Of a DNA stretch of 64,000 nt, positions 47,408 to 57,035 are shown piece by piece; positions within the stretch are counted from its first letter, which is position 1; every line of letters starts with the position of its first letter. The position numbers and the translations under genes were made by a program. The DNA comes from DATHZQ01 sp965216945. Its GTDB lineage: Bacteria > Actinomycetota > Acidimicrobiia > Spongiisociales > UBA5794. The DNA lies in NCBI GenBank assembly GCA_965216945.1, contig CBDCGU010000003.1, positions 1,488,001-1,552,000 of the forward strand. The letters are read 5' to 3'. The notes under the pieces were generated by a model that worked only from the letters and a program-made list of their open reading frames with translations, ran no database searches and was not told the origin of the DNA.

Positions 47408-48817
47408 GTGGCGGAAACGGCCATCGCGATCGAGCGGCCAGGCGAGGCCTGCGGGGTCTTCGGAGTCTATGGACCGGGCCAGGACCCGGCCCGTCTGACG
47501 TACTTCGGCCTCTTTGCCTTGCAGCACCGTGGTCAGGAGAGCGCCGGCATCGCCGTTGCCGACGGAGAGAGCCTGACCGTTGTCAAGGACCTCGGGCTCG
47601 TCGCCCAGGTGTTCGACGAACAGACGCTGGCGTCCCTCGACGGCTCCATCGCCGTAGGTCACACTCGCTACTCGACGACGGGTTCGTCGGTGTGGGAGAA
47701 CGCACAGCCGGTGTACCGCCAGGTGGGCGACAACGGCATCGCCCTCGCCCACAACGGCAATCTCACCAACACGCGACGGCTCGCCGAGGAGATCGGCAAG
47801 CTGTTCGCCACCACCGACTCGGAGCTGATGGCCGAAGCCCTGGCATCGGAGATGCGGCAGGGCCTGACCCTGGAGAAGGCGGCCCTGGAGACGCTGCCTC
47901 GGTTCCAAGGGGCCTTCAGCCTCGCCATCATGGACCGGGAGAGTCTGGTTGCGGTGCGTGATCCACACGGTTTCCGCCCGCTGTGCATCGGCGAACTCGA
48001 CGGCGGATACGTCATCGCTTCGGAGACGGCTGCGCTCGACATCATCGGCGCCGGCTTCGTTCGCGACGTGGCCCCCGGGGAGATGGTCGTCATCGATACC
48101 GCCGGATTGCGGAGCCATCGCCCGTTCCCCGATACCGCGGCCCGTCTCTGCATCTTCGAGTTCGTCTATTTCGCCAGGCCCGACAGCGTCCTCGACGGCC
48201 ACAACGTCCATGCCGCACGGCGGCGAATGGGCTACCGGCTCGCCGAGCAGGCACCCGCCGCCGCCGACGTCGTCGTGCCTGTGCCCGAGAGTGGGATTCC
48301 CGCCGCCCAGGGCTTTGCCGCGGCAACCGGTCTGCCGCTGGCGGACGGGCTGATCAAGAACCGCTACGTCGGACGCACCTTCATCCAACCCGCCCAGGCG
48401 ATGCGGGACCAGGGGATCCGGATGAAGCTCAACCCGATCCCCGAGGAGCTGGACGGACGGCGCGTCGTGCTCGTAGATGACTCGATCGTGCGCGGCTCGA
48501 CCACGCGGCGCCTGGTGCAGATGGTGAAGGAGGCAGGAGCCAGCGAGGTCCACCTCCGCATCTCTTCTCCCCCCTATCGCTGGCCCTGCTATTACGGCAT
48601 GGACACCGGTGATCGCTCGACGCTGCTGGCCGCCGATCGCAGCGTTGAAGAGGTGCGCCGGTTCCTCGACGTGGACTCGCTGGCCTACCTCGAGCTGGCC
48701 GGTCTTCTCGAGTCGACGGGGGTCGAGGGCGGCGGCTTGTGCACCGCCTGCCTGTCGGGCGACTACCCGACGCCGGTCGTGGGAGCCGGGGACAAGTACC
48801 TGCTGGAACACTCCTGA
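47408..48817 (+). CDS. purF: amidophosphoribosyltransferase PurF
   Basis: PurF makes phosphoribosylamine from PRPP and glutamine. The 469-residue precursor has a 14-residue propeptide before the nucleophile Cys15 (RPGEA-CGVFG), a glutaminase domain with QHRGQESAGIAV, the PRPP site VVLVDDSIVRGSTTR, and C-terminal cysteines (YYGMD preceded by C; CTACLSG) suited to a [4Fe-4S] cluster. GTG 47408. Its stop overlaps purM by 1 nt. Confidence 0.95.
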   Translation: MAETAIAIERPGEACGVFGVYGPGQDPARLTYFGLFALQHRGQESAGIAVADGESLTVVKDLGLVAQVFDEQTLASLDGSIAVGHTRYSTTGSSVWENAQPVYRQVGDNGIALAHNGNLTNTRRLAEEIGKLFATTDSELMAEALASEMRQGLTLEKAALETLPRFQGAFSLAIMDRESLVAVRDPHGFRPLCIGELDGGYVIASETAALDIIGAGFVRDVAPGEMVVIDTAGLRSHRPFPDTAARLCIFEFVYFARPDSVLDGHNVHAARRRMGYRLAEQAPAAADVVVPVPESGIPAAQGFAAATGLPLADGLIKNRYVGRTFIQPAQAMRDQGIRMKLNPIPEELDGRRVVLVDDSIVRGSTTRRLVQMVKEAGASEVHLRISSPPYRWPCYYGMDTGDRSTLLAADRSVEEVRRFLDVDSLAYLELAGLLESTGVEGGGLCTACLSGDYPTPVVGAGDKYLLEHS

Positions 48818-49848
48818 TGGCCACGTATCGCGACGCCGGCGTCGACCTCGCCGCCGCCGACGCAGTCGTCGACGCCATCGGGGGCGATGTCGTCGCGACG
48901 TGGGGCGAGCGAGTGGTCGGCGGTTTTGGGGGGTTCGCCGCCGGATTGCGCCTCCCCGCGGGATATCGGGACCCCGTGTTGATGATGTCGACCGACGGGG
49001 TCGGCACCAAGGCGGAGCTCGCCAGACTCACCGGCCTGGTCGACGGCCTGGGGTGGGATCTGGTGGCGATGTGCATCGACGATCTGGTTGCTGCCGGAGC
49101 CCGCCCGATCGCCATGACCGACTACCTCGCGGTCGGCCGGATCGACGTCGATCGCATCGGGCGCATCGTTCGCTCCATTGCGGCGGCATGCGGTGAGGCG
49201 AACGTTGCGCTGCTGGGCGGGGAGACGGCAGAACACCCGGGGGTGATGGACGACGACGCCTTCGACGTGGCCGGGGCGGCGCTCGGCGTCGTCGAAGCGG
49301 GCGCCGTGGTCGACGGCTCTTCCGTCGAGCCTGGGGACGTCATCGTCGGCATCGCATCGCCCAACCTGCGTGCCAATGGCTTCTCCCTGGTGCGGCGAGT
49401 GGTTTGGGAGCAGCTGGCGCCGACCGACGAGATGCCGGGATGCGACGGCACCGTCGGCGACGTGTTGCTGGAGCCGTCCGTGCTCTACACGCCGGCCGTG
49501 CTGGCCGTGCTGGCCGAGCACGAGGTCCACGGCATGGCCCACATCACCGGCGGCGGGCTGCCCGGAAACCTGCCGCGCATTCTGCCCGCAGAGTGTGATG
49601 CGGTGATCGACGCCGACGCATGGACACCACCGGCCGTCTTCGCCGCGCTGCAACAACTCGGCAACGTGCCGGGACTCGAGATGTTCCGCACGTTCAACAT
49701 GGGTATCGGCTTCGCAATCGTCCTGCCGGAGGCCGCAGCCGCCTCGGTCATCGACCTGCTCTCGGCCCACGACCGCCCCGCCGGGGTCATCGGCTGGATC
49801 GAGCCCGGATCCGGGTCGGTCGTGTGGCGGCCCGCCCCCAACCGTTAA
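48817..49848 (+). CDS. purM: phosphoribosylaminoimidazole synthetase PurM
   Basis: The 343-residue AIR synthetase has MMSTDGVGTKAELA, CIDDLVAAGARPIAMTDYLAVG, LLGGETAEHPGVM and GMAHITGGGLPGNLPRILP, all PurM hallmarks. The TGATG overlap with purF indicates coupling. Start at ATG 48817. Confidence 0.96.
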   Translation: MATYRDAGVDLAAADAVVDAIGGDVVATWGERVVGGFGGFAAGLRLPAGYRDPVLMMSTDGVGTKAELARLTGLVDGLGWDLVAMCIDDLVAAGARPIAMTDYLAVGRIDVDRIGRIVRSIAAACGEANVALLGGETAEHPGVMDDDAFDVAGAALGVVEAGAVVDGSSVEPGDVIVGIASPNLRANGFSLVRRVVWEQLAPTDEMPGCDGTVGDVLLEPSVLYTPAVLAVLAEHEVHGMAHITGGGLPGNLPRILPAECDAVIDADAWTPPAVFAALQQLGNVPGLEMFRTFNMGIGFAIVLPEAAAASVIDLLSAHDRPAGVIGWIEPGSGSVVWRPAPNR

Positions 49849-49858
49849 CTTCCCCGCC

Positions 49859-50413
49859 ATGGCGCAACTCGACGTTCTCTTCACCGGATACGTCGGGGAG
49901 CGCGTTGCCGGCACGGTGTCGCTCGTGCGTGACGGCGAGCTCGTCGCGATCGTCGACCCTGGCATGGTGCCCGCCCGCAGTGCGATCCTCGAGCCGTTGC
50001 TGGCGCTCGGTGTCGCACCGGAAGACGTGACCGACGTCGTCCTGTCCCACCACCACCCGGACCACACGATGAACATCGCGATCTTCCCCGAGGTGCGGGT
50101 GCACGACTATTGGGCCGTGTACGAACGTGACGTCTGGACATCCCGGCCGGCGGAGGGAGCCCGATTGAGCGAGGGCGTGCAGCTCATCGAAACGCCGGGT
50201 CACACCCGCGAGGACATCACCACCTTGGTGACGACCGCCGATGGCGTCGCCGCCCTCACCCACCTGTGGTGGCACGCCACCGCCGAGACCGACCCGCGAG
50301 GCTCCGACCTCGAGGCTCTCCACCGGGGACGACGCCGGGTCCTCGACATGGCTTCGGTGATCGTTCCCGGACATGGCGAGCCCTTCGCCGTAGGCCCGGG
50401 CACGCCCCGCTGA
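49859..50413 (+). CDS. MBL-fold metallohydrolase (MBLAC1-like)
   Basis: The 184-residue protein has the metallo-beta-lactamase metal motif LSHHHPDHTMN, a further ligand region TPGHTREDI and a C-terminal VPGHGEPF. Length and layout resemble the MBLAC1 type, whose human member acts on RNA; the bacterial role is unknown. It follows purM by 10 nt. Confidence 0.85.
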   Translation: MAQLDVLFTGYVGERVAGTVSLVRDGELVAIVDPGMVPARSAILEPLLALGVAPEDVTDVVLSHHHPDHTMNIAIFPEVRVHDYWAVYERDVWTSRPAEGARLSEGVQLIETPGHTREDITTLVTTADGVAALTHLWWHATAETDPRGSDLEALHRGRRRVLDMASVIVPGHGEPFAVGPGTPR

Positions 50414-50414
50414 C

Positions 50415-51020
50415 GTGGGAGCTCACAACCGTACTCTCGGTGTCGTCCTCGCCGGTGGATCCAGCACCCGCATGGGGACCGACAAGGCGGTGCAGCGACT
50501 CGGAGGTCGCCGTCTGATCGACCACGTCGTCGCCGCGCTGCACGACGCAAGCCTCGAGGTGGTGATCGCCGGCCCACCGCGCCCCGACGTCGACGCCGCA
50601 GCCGTCGCCGATCCTCCAGCGCTCGCCGGGCCGGCGGCGGGTCTGGTCGGTGTCATGCGTGCGTACCCGGGCTGTGACGTCGTGCTGGTCGGCACCGATC
50701 AGCCATTTCTCCGCGCGGCCACGATCCAGGGCCTGCTCGCCATCGAAGGCCCACTCGTCGCTCCGATCGACGGGAGGCGCCAGACGCTGTGTGCCGTGTA
50801 TCGCAGTGCGGCAGCCCCGGCCGTCGAGCGACTCGTCGCCGGCACGCCGAGCCCTTCCCTCCAGCCGCTCTTCGACGCCGATGGCATCGACGTGCCCGAG
50901 AACATCTGGCGCGGCTGGGGAGAGGACGGCCGATCCTGGTTGAGCCTCGACACCCCGGCTGCCCTGGCAGCTGCGGCGGCGACGTGGCCCGAGGCGCCGG
51001 ACGGTACGATCCGCCGATGA
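50415..51020 (+). CDS. MobA-like nucleotidyltransferase
   Basis: The 201-residue protein has the NTP-transferase loop VVLAGGSSTRMGTDKAVQRLGG and VVLVGTDQPFL, as in molybdenum cofactor guanylyltransferase MobA or related MocA proteins. No other cofactor genes surround it, so the exact donor/acceptor is unclear. GTG start at 50415; overlaps the next gene by 4 bp (ATGA). Confidence 0.82.
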   Translation: MGAHNRTLGVVLAGGSSTRMGTDKAVQRLGGRRLIDHVVAALHDASLEVVIAGPPRPDVDAAAVADPPALAGPAAGLVGVMRAYPGCDVVLVGTDQPFLRAATIQGLLAIEGPLVAPIDGRRQTLCAVYRSAAAPAVERLVAGTPSPSLQPLFDADGIDVPENIWRGWGEDGRSWLSLDTPAALAAAAATWPEAPDGTIRR

Positions 51021-51844
51021 TCGACACCCCGATCTCCGACGTCGTCAGCGTCGAACAACGTGATCACGTCGCCATCGTGTGGCTCGACCGCCCGGACAAG
51101 CTCAATGCGATGGCCCAAGCCTTCTGGTCGGACTTCCCCACGATCGTGGAAGCACTGGGTGCAGTCGAGGACGTCAGGGTCATCGTTGTCGCCGCCAAGG
51201 GCCGTGCGTTCACGGTTGGCCTGGATCTCGTCGCATTTGGACCCGAGCTCGCCGATCCGCGTTCGGCTGCCTCCGTCTCGGACCGCTTGGCGTTGTACCG
51301 GCAGATCAAGCGGATGCAGCACACGTTCACCTCCGTGGCCGAGTGCCCGAAGCCGGTGATCGCCGCCGTCCACGGCTACTGCCTCGGCGGTGGTGTCGAC
51401 CTGATCACGGCCTGCGACATTCGTCTGTGTTCGAGCGACGCCGTCTTCTCGGTACGGGAGACCAAACTGGCGATGGTGGCGGACGTGGGCACCATGCAAC
51501 GGCTGCCGCGGATCGTCGACCCGGGCGCCGTAGCCGAGCTCGTCTACACCGGCAGGGACTTCACCGCAGCCGAGGCCCTCGAGATCGGACTGGTCCGCCG
51601 GGTGCTCCCCGACCGTGACACGATGTTCGACGATGCAATGACGATGGCCGCACAGATCGCCGCCAACTCACCGCTGGCGGTGCAGGGCGCCAAGGCGATC
51701 CTGCGCAACGCAGACGGCAAGCGTCTCGACGATCAGCTCGACTACATGGCGTTGTGGAACGCGGCGTTCATCACGTCGAACGATTCCTCCGAGGCGGCAG
51801 CCGCGTTCTCGGAGAAGCGTCCCCCGGACTTCACCGGCTCCTGA
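51017..51844 (+). CDS. crotonase-family protein, dienoyl-CoA isomerase-like
   Basis: The 275-residue crotonase has the oxyanion-hole segments AKGRAFTVGLDL and HGYCLGGGVDLITACDIRL. FSVRETKLAMVADVGTMQRLP matches the ECH1-type delta(3,5)-delta(2,4)-dienoyl-CoA isomerase pattern, including the Asp (GGVDL), Glu (RE) and Asp (ADVGT) catalytic trio of that group. This points to unsaturated fatty acid oxidation rather than simple hydration; biochemical proof is lacking. Confidence 0.85.
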   Translation: MIDTPISDVVSVEQRDHVAIVWLDRPDKLNAMAQAFWSDFPTIVEALGAVEDVRVIVVAAKGRAFTVGLDLVAFGPELADPRSAASVSDRLALYRQIKRMQHTFTSVAECPKPVIAAVHGYCLGGGVDLITACDIRLCSSDAVFSVRETKLAMVADVGTMQRLPRIVDPGAVAELVYTGRDFTAAEALEIGLVRRVLPDRDTMFDDAMTMAAQIAANSPLAVQGAKAILRNADGKRLDDQLDYMALWNAAFITSNDSSEAAAAFSEKRPPDFTGS

Positions 51845-51868
51845 CGACGCCGCCACCGCAACGGCACC

Positions 51869-52690
51869 TCAGAGCCGGGGCAACAGCGCATCGAGGAGGG
51901 CCCCAAACCGCTCTGCCGCCTTCGCTGCCGTTGCCGTCACCTCGGCGGAGGACAGGCGGTGGTCGGCGATACCCGCCGCCAGGTTCGTGCACAGCGACAA
52001 CCCGAGTACCGCAGCGCCCATTTGCCGGGCTGCCGTCGCCTCAGGCACCGTCGACATGCCGACGAGTGCCGCTCCCATTGCCTTGGCCATCTGCACCTCT
52101 GCCGGGGTCTCATACATCGGCCCGTGCCACCAGAGGTAGACGCCCTCGCCCAGCTGCATGCCCACCTCGGCGGCGGCCGCATGCGCCTCCGCCCGCAGGC
52201 CGGGGGTGTAGACATCCGACATGTCGGGGAATCGGGGACCGAGCCGGTCGTCGTACTCTCCTGCGAGGGGGCTGATGCCAGCCATGTTGATGTGGTCGGT
52301 CAACACCACCAGATCGCCCGGACCGATGCCTTCCCCGCATCCGCCGGCGGCGTTCGTGAGCACGACCGACCGGCACCCCGCCATGACGGCGGCCCGCACC
52401 GGGAATGTGACCGCCTCCATCGGATGCCCTTCGTAGGCGTGCACCCTCCCGGCATACAACAACACCCGGTTGCCGCCGAGGACGACCGAGTAGGCAGTCG
52501 CACCGTGCCCCTCAGCCCGGGGTATGGGGAATCCCGGAAGCTCGGCGTAGGGCACGGCAACCGCCCCGGCCAACCGCTCGGCATACGTGCTCAACCCCGA
52601 CCCGAGAACCACCACCACCTCGTGGTGGTTGCGACCCGTTCGTGCGGCGAGCTCCTGTGCGGCATGCTGCAGTCGGTCGTAGAGCTGCAT
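51869..52690 (-). CDS. purine nucleoside phosphorylase
   Basis: The 273-residue protein fits trimeric PNP (PunA type): VVVVLGSGLSTYAERL with the phosphate-binding Ser, PRAEGHGATAYSVVLGG, GRVHAYEGHPMEAV, VLTNAAGGCGEGIGPGDLVVLTDHINM, and YETPAEVQMAKAMGAALVGMSTVPEA. It salvages purines by phosphorolysis. GGAGG lies 8 nt before ATG 52690. It complements the purine synthesis genes of this region. Confidence 0.92.
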   Translation of the reverse strand: MQLYDRLQHAAQELAARTGRNHHEVVVVLGSGLSTYAERLAGAVAVPYAELPGFPIPRAEGHGATAYSVVLGGNRVLLYAGRVHAYEGHPMEAVTFPVRAAVMAGCRSVVLTNAAGGCGEGIGPGDLVVLTDHINMAGISPLAGEYDDRLGPRFPDMSDVYTPGLRAEAHAAAAEVGMQLGEGVYLWWHGPMYETPAEVQMAKAMGAALVGMSTVPEATAARQMGAAVLGLSLCTNLAAGIADHRLSSAEVTATAAKAAERFGALLDALLPRL

Positions 52691-52905
52691 CGTGAGCCTC
52701 CGTCGGGTGATCCGGACCTGTGAAGGCCACAGTTGCACAATGCGACCGCACTGGCGAAGACGCCGCTCCGGCAAGGGGTCGCCGTGTGTCACAATGGCCC
52801 TGTGAGGACGCCTCGACGCTCCAGACGTCACCTGTTCGCCGCTCCGTAGCGAGCGGCTTGCCCGGCCCGTCCGCATCACCTCTCCGCCACGAACAGGAGA
52901 CCTCC

Positions 52906-54177
52906 ATGTCCGACATCGTGCATCGCCAACAGTCAGTCATCGCCCCGGTCATCGCGTTCGATACCGAGATCGAGATCGTCGCCTCCGAGGGCTCGTACGT
53001 CATCGCCGAGGACGGCACCCGCTACCTCGACTACACGTGTGGCATCGCCGTCTCGAATCTCGGCCACCAACACCCGATGGTCAAGGAAGCGATCCTCAGC
53101 CAGTTGGACCAGGTGTGGCATGCGGGCGGCGTGTTCCGCTACGACACCTTCGTCACGGCAGCCGAGCGATTGCGGTCGATCACACCCGAGGGGATCGAGA
53201 AGTTCTTCTTCATGAACTCCGGCGCCGAGGCTGTCGAAGGTTCGATGAAGCTCGCCCGCAAGACCAGCGGCAGGCAAGGGCTGGTGGTGTTCCGCGGCGG
53301 CTTCCACGGGCGCACGATGGGCTCGGTGTCGTACACCACGTCGAAGGCCAAGTACCGGCAGGGTTACCACCCGCTCGTGGGCTCCGTGTTCGTGACCCCG
53401 TTCCCGAGGCCCTTCCGATGGGGCATGGATCAGGACGCCGCCACCGACCGGGCCCTGGAAGACCTGGGCTTCATGTTCAAGCACGAGATCACCCCGGGCG
53501 AGGTCGCCGCCTTTCTCGTGGAGCCGCTCCAGGGCGAAGGCGGGTACTACCCGGCGGGGAAGCGGTTCATGCAGGAACTACGGCGCATTGCCGACGAGCA
53601 TGGCATCCTGCTCGTCATCGACGAGGTGCAAACCGGGTTCGGCCGCACCGGTGATTGGTTCACCAGTCAGGTCTACGACGTCAAGCCCGACATCCTCGTG
53701 ATGGGCAAGGCCATCGCGAACGGCCTCCCGCTCTCGGCGGTCGGCGCCTCGGCGGAGCTGATGGATGCGTGGCCCCCCGGTTCGCACGGCACGACGTTTG
53801 GCGGCAACCCGGTTTCGTGCGCAGCCGCCATCGGCACGATCAATGGCCTCGTCGACGTGGTACCTCAGGTTCCCAAGCTGTCTGAGCACGCGTTCAGCCG
53901 GTTTCACGAGCTGGGGGAAGCGCATCCGACGATCGGAGATGTCCGTGGTCTCGGCCTCATGATCGGTGTCGAGCTGGTCGAGGATGACGGGCACACGCCA
54001 TCGAAACCGGCCATCGACGCGGTGCGGCGGCATTGCCAGGAGCACCACATGCTGCTGCTGCCGTGTGGCCCGGACGAGAACGTCATCCGGTTCATCCCGC
54101 CGCTCAACACGACACTCGAAGAGCTGGATCACGCCATCGACCTCATCGATGCCGCGCTGCAGGCTTGGGAGACCTGA
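52906..54177 (+). CDS. class III aminotransferase (GABA transaminase-like)
   Basis: The 423-residue PLP enzyme has NSGAEAVEGSMKLARKTSGR, FHGRTMGS, the PLP Asp segment LLVIDEVQTGFGRTGDWF, the lysine region LVMGKAIANGLPLSAV and GTTFGGNPVSCAAA. This suits 4-aminobutyrate or a related omega-amino acid transaminase; exact substrate not determined. AGGAGA precedes ATG 52906. Confidence 0.9.
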   Translation: MSDIVHRQQSVIAPVIAFDTEIEIVASEGSYVIAEDGTRYLDYTCGIAVSNLGHQHPMVKEAILSQLDQVWHAGGVFRYDTFVTAAERLRSITPEGIEKFFFMNSGAEAVEGSMKLARKTSGRQGLVVFRGGFHGRTMGSVSYTTSKAKYRQGYHPLVGSVFVTPFPRPFRWGMDQDAATDRALEDLGFMFKHEITPGEVAAFLVEPLQGEGGYYPAGKRFMQELRRIADEHGILLVIDEVQTGFGRTGDWFTSQVYDVKPDILVMGKAIANGLPLSAVGASAELMDAWPPGSHGTTFGGNPVSCAAAIGTINGLVDVVPQVPKLSEHAFSRFHELGEAHPTIGDVRGLGLMIGVELVEDDGHTPSKPAIDAVRRHCQEHHMLLLPCGPDENVIRFIPPLNTTLEELDHAIDLIDAALQAWET

Positions 54178-54269
54178 GAGCGCGCCGCGCCAACGATGCA
54201 TGAACGCGCAGATGGACGAGCCGAGCTGGCCCGTCCATGCTGCGCCGCTGGAGGGAGGACTGTGGCGAA

Positions 54270-54473
54270 TCAGCCCGCGGCGTACTCCTCTGAGAACTTG
54301 CCGCGGATGCGTGGGTAGACGACGGGTCGGTGCCGGAAGCAGAGCTCCTCACGGTTGTATCTGCTGATCACCGTGCCGCATTCTGGGTTCTCACACACAC
54401 GGCCCTTGGAATACTGCTTGGGGCGGCGAATGCGGGCCCCCGGTCGATCGGCCCTGATCGCTGTGTCTGACAT
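54270..54473 (-). CDS. small zinc-ribbon-like protein
   Basis: The 67-residue basic protein has CENPECGTVISRYNREELCFRHRP, where Cys-x4-Cys and Cys-x2-His could bind zinc. Basic N-terminus and lack of other features suggest nucleic-acid or protein binding; no family recognised. GGAGG lies 7 nt before ATG 54473, giving good support for a real gene. It is downstream of lnt-like gene on the opposite end. Confidence 0.65.
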   Translation of the reverse strand: MSDTAIRADRPGARIRRPKQYSKGRVCENPECGTVISRYNREELCFRHRPVVYPRIRGKFSEEYAAG

Positions 54474-54523
54474 GGGAACCTCCGCAAGGTCCGGGTTTTG
54501 CAGAGTGTTCGGAACCGATCCCG

Positions 54524-56014
54524 TCAGCGGATGACGGCAACCGTGCCGGGGGCCGGTTCCCTCCACCGACCACCGGGCAGGGCGATGGCAGCGGTGGCGC
54601 CCGCTGCGGCCACCAGGAGCAGCCAATCGCCAAACCGCGTGTACAACGTGGGCGGGGCGATGCGGAATCGCACCTCGCCGAGGAGGTTCCGCACCTCGAG
54701 GAGCTCCGTGGACGACACGATGTCCCCGTTGGCCCTGATGAACGCCGACTTCCCCGTGATCGCCGCGTGGACGAGGTCCTGGCCGACAGCGGCGGCGTTG
54801 ACCCGTGTCATGGCGATCAGCTGATCGGATGCGGCGCCACGGCCGAAGCTGCTCTCGTTCGTCGCCACCACCACCAGCTGTGCTCCCGCTTCTGCCTCGT
54901 CCCGCACGTAGCGGGCGAACGCCCCCTCGAACGAGATCACAGAGCCGATGATGCCCTCGTCGGTGGGGAACACGACGGCCCCCTCACCGCGCACCATGTC
55001 ACGCGGGACCCGCTCCAGCTCAGGCACGATGGAGAAGAGCGACCGGGCCGGGACGAACTCTCCAAAGGGCACGGGATGTCGTTTGGCGTACACCCCCAGC
55101 TGCGATCCGGTGGCGCCAAAGAACGTGTTGATATTGAGGAACTGGTCCTGGCCGACGCCCCGGGTGCCGCTCACGAGCAGGTTTGCGTCGAGACGCCGCG
55201 CCTCGGATTCCAAGGCTGCTCGCACGTCCACGTTCTCCTCCGGCTCGAACGGGGTGCCGAGTGAGTTCTCCGGCCACACGACGAGGTCGGCGTCACCCGG
55301 CTGTAACTGCCGGGTGAGCTCGATGTGCGACTCGTAGATCAAACGGTTCTCGTCCTGGCAGTGGGTACCGGGGCAGGGCGACCCACCCTGCACGATGGCG
55401 ACATTGATCAGCGGACCGTCCGCCGATGGCGGGAACAGACCGCCGGCCAGCATCAACATGAAAGCGACGACCAACGGGTCGACCAGCAGGCTCCAATGGT
55501 CCGTCGACTCCAACACGAGCACGAGACCGGCGGCAACCCCGACGGCGAGCAGCCCCCAACCGCTCGGCCCGATCCACTGCGTCGAACCGATGAATCCGGG
55601 ATTCCCGGCAGCGGCATAACCGACGTCACCCCACGGGAAGCCGCCGAGCGGGAATCGAGCCCTCAGGAACTCCCACGTACCCCACCCGGCCACGGCGATG
55701 ATCCACCAGCGACCCGCCGGCCACAACCGGAAGGACCATGCGAGGAGGGCGTACAGCGCCGTCCACGCCGCCATCACGGTCGTCAGCGGCAGCCATGCGA
55801 CGATGCCGACCGTGGCGATCCAGAACAGCAACGGTCCGAAGAACGCCAGACCATGGACGAACCCGACGCCGAGCGCACCGAAGGAGGAGTCGACGTTGCG
55901 CGAGGCCCACAGCAGGGGTGCGGGTGCGATGAAGGCCAGCAAGCCCCAGTCGAGGGGTGGAAACGCGGCCCACATGAGCAACCCGCCGGCAACGGCAGCG
56001 AGGTACGGGGTCAT
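54524..56014 (-). CDS. lnt: apolipoprotein N-acyltransferase-like protein, Ser at nucleophile
   Basis: The 496-residue protein has six or more membrane segments and a periplasmic nitrilase-like domain, the Lnt plan. Triad positions are Glu249 (VVWPENSLGTPF) and Lys311 (YAKRHPVPFGEF), but the usual Cys of ICYE is Ser361 (VISFEGAFARY). Lnt N-acylates the lipoprotein N-terminus by a Cys thioester, so this one may be altered or use serine. Start ATG 56014 is near the first membrane segment. Two lgt-like genes occur elsewhere in the window. Confidence 0.88.
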   Translation of the reverse strand: MTPYLAAVAGGLLMWAAFPPLDWGLLAFIAPAPLLWASRNVDSSFGALGVGFVHGLAFFGPLLFWIATVGIVAWLPLTTVMAAWTALYALLAWSFRLWPAGRWWIIAVAGWGTWEFLRARFPLGGFPWGDVGYAAAGNPGFIGSTQWIGPSGWGLLAVGVAAGLVLVLESTDHWSLLVDPLVVAFMLMLAGGLFPPSADGPLINVAIVQGGSPCPGTHCQDENRLIYESHIELTRQLQPGDADLVVWPENSLGTPFEPEENVDVRAALESEARRLDANLLVSGTRGVGQDQFLNINTFFGATGSQLGVYAKRHPVPFGEFVPARSLFSIVPELERVPRDMVRGEGAVVFPTDEGIIGSVISFEGAFARYVRDEAEAGAQLVVVATNESSFGRGAASDQLIAMTRVNAAAVGQDLVHAAITGKSAFIRANGDIVSSTELLEVRNLLGEVRFRIAPPTLYTRFGDWLLLVAAAGATAAIALPGGRWREPAPGTVAVIR

Positions 56015-56162
56015 GAGCCGTCGCAGACTAGCCCCGCCTGGGGCGAAACACCTTGGCACACTTGGGTTTCCGACGGGATGTCGAGAGACGCCGAGCCGCA
56101 ACGACGGCGCAGAAGCGCCCCACGCACAAGAGCGGCGCGGCGTCTGTCCGATGGCTCGTACC

Positions 56163-56969
56163 ATGACACCGATGGACGACCTCGACGTGGCGATGACGGC
56201 GGCGCGCGCCGCGGGTGCGGTCGTGGCCGACGGGTTCGGGCGGCACCGCACGACCGACTTCAAGCGGCGCAACGACCCCGTCACCGAAGTCGACAAGGCC
56301 GCAGAGCAGGCGATCGGCGCCGTGCTGGCGGACCTCTGCCCCGAGGACGGGATCGTCGGCGAGGAAGGCACGGCTCGTGGCGGCGGTGGTCGCACCTGGA
56401 TCGTCGACCCGCTCGACGGAACCGTGAACTTCGTGCACGCCGTCCCCCACATCTCGGTGTCGGTGGCCCTCTACGAGGGCGAGACCCCGCTGGTTGGCGT
56501 GGTCTACGACCCGCTGCGCGATGAGATGTTCAGCGCAGCCGCCGGCCAGGGAGCGCACGTGGGCGGCGAGCCGGCTGCGGTGTCGAGCACGTCCGACCTG
56601 CAGCGAGCGCTCGTCGTCACCGGCTTTCCCTACGACCACCACGAGCACCCCGCCGCCTACGTGCGCACGGTCGAAGCCATGCTGGCCCGGGTCAACGGGA
56701 TCCGCCGCCTCGGCTCGGCAGCCCTCGACCTCTGCTACGTGGCGGCCGGCCGGCTCGATGCGTACTGGGAGTACAACCTCAACTCTTGGGACATCGCTGC
56801 CGGCCTCCTCATCGTGGCCGAAGCGGGCGGGATCTCGACCACCCCGGGCGGGACAACGATGTCGCCGTGGATGCGTCACGTCGTAGCCGCCAACCCTGCA
56901 CTCCACGACGCCATCCGCACGATCGTCGCGGAGACCATGCCGGAACACCTCGAGGTCTCCGGGATCTGA
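56163..56969 (+). CDS. inositol monophosphatase-family protein
   Basis: The 268-residue Mg-dependent phosphatase has the metal motifs GIVGEEGT, WIVDPLDGTVNFVH and WDIAAGLLIVAEAGG. Substrate may be inositol phosphate, histidinol phosphate or similar. Start uncertain: ATG 56163 is used, with 56151 and 56172 as alternatives. It ends 2 nt before the second 48-bp palindrome. Confidence 0.9.
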   Translation: MTPMDDLDVAMTAARAAGAVVADGFGRHRTTDFKRRNDPVTEVDKAAEQAIGAVLADLCPEDGIVGEEGTARGGGGRTWIVDPLDGTVNFVHAVPHISVSVALYEGETPLVGVVYDPLRDEMFSAAAGQGAHVGGEPAAVSSTSDLQRALVVTGFPYDHHEHPAAYVRTVEAMLARVNGIRRLGSAALDLCYVAAGRLDAYWEYNLNSWDIAAGLLIVAEAGGISTTPGGTTMSPWMRHVVAANPALHDAIRTIVAETMPEHLEVSGI

Positions 56970-56971
56970 CC

Positions 56972-57019
56972 GTTCTTGCGTATCTGGCCGCGGCATGCCG
57001 CGGCCAGATACGCAAGAAC
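56972..57019. repeat. 48-bp perfect palindrome, copy 2
   Basis: Identical to 8451-8498 at 46 of 48 positions; the two differing bases (G56992 and C56999) pair with each other, so symmetry is kept. It lies between convergent gene ends at 56969 and 57036 and could terminate both. Confidence 0.9.
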
Positions 57020-57035
57020 GGGGGGTTTCCTCCTT

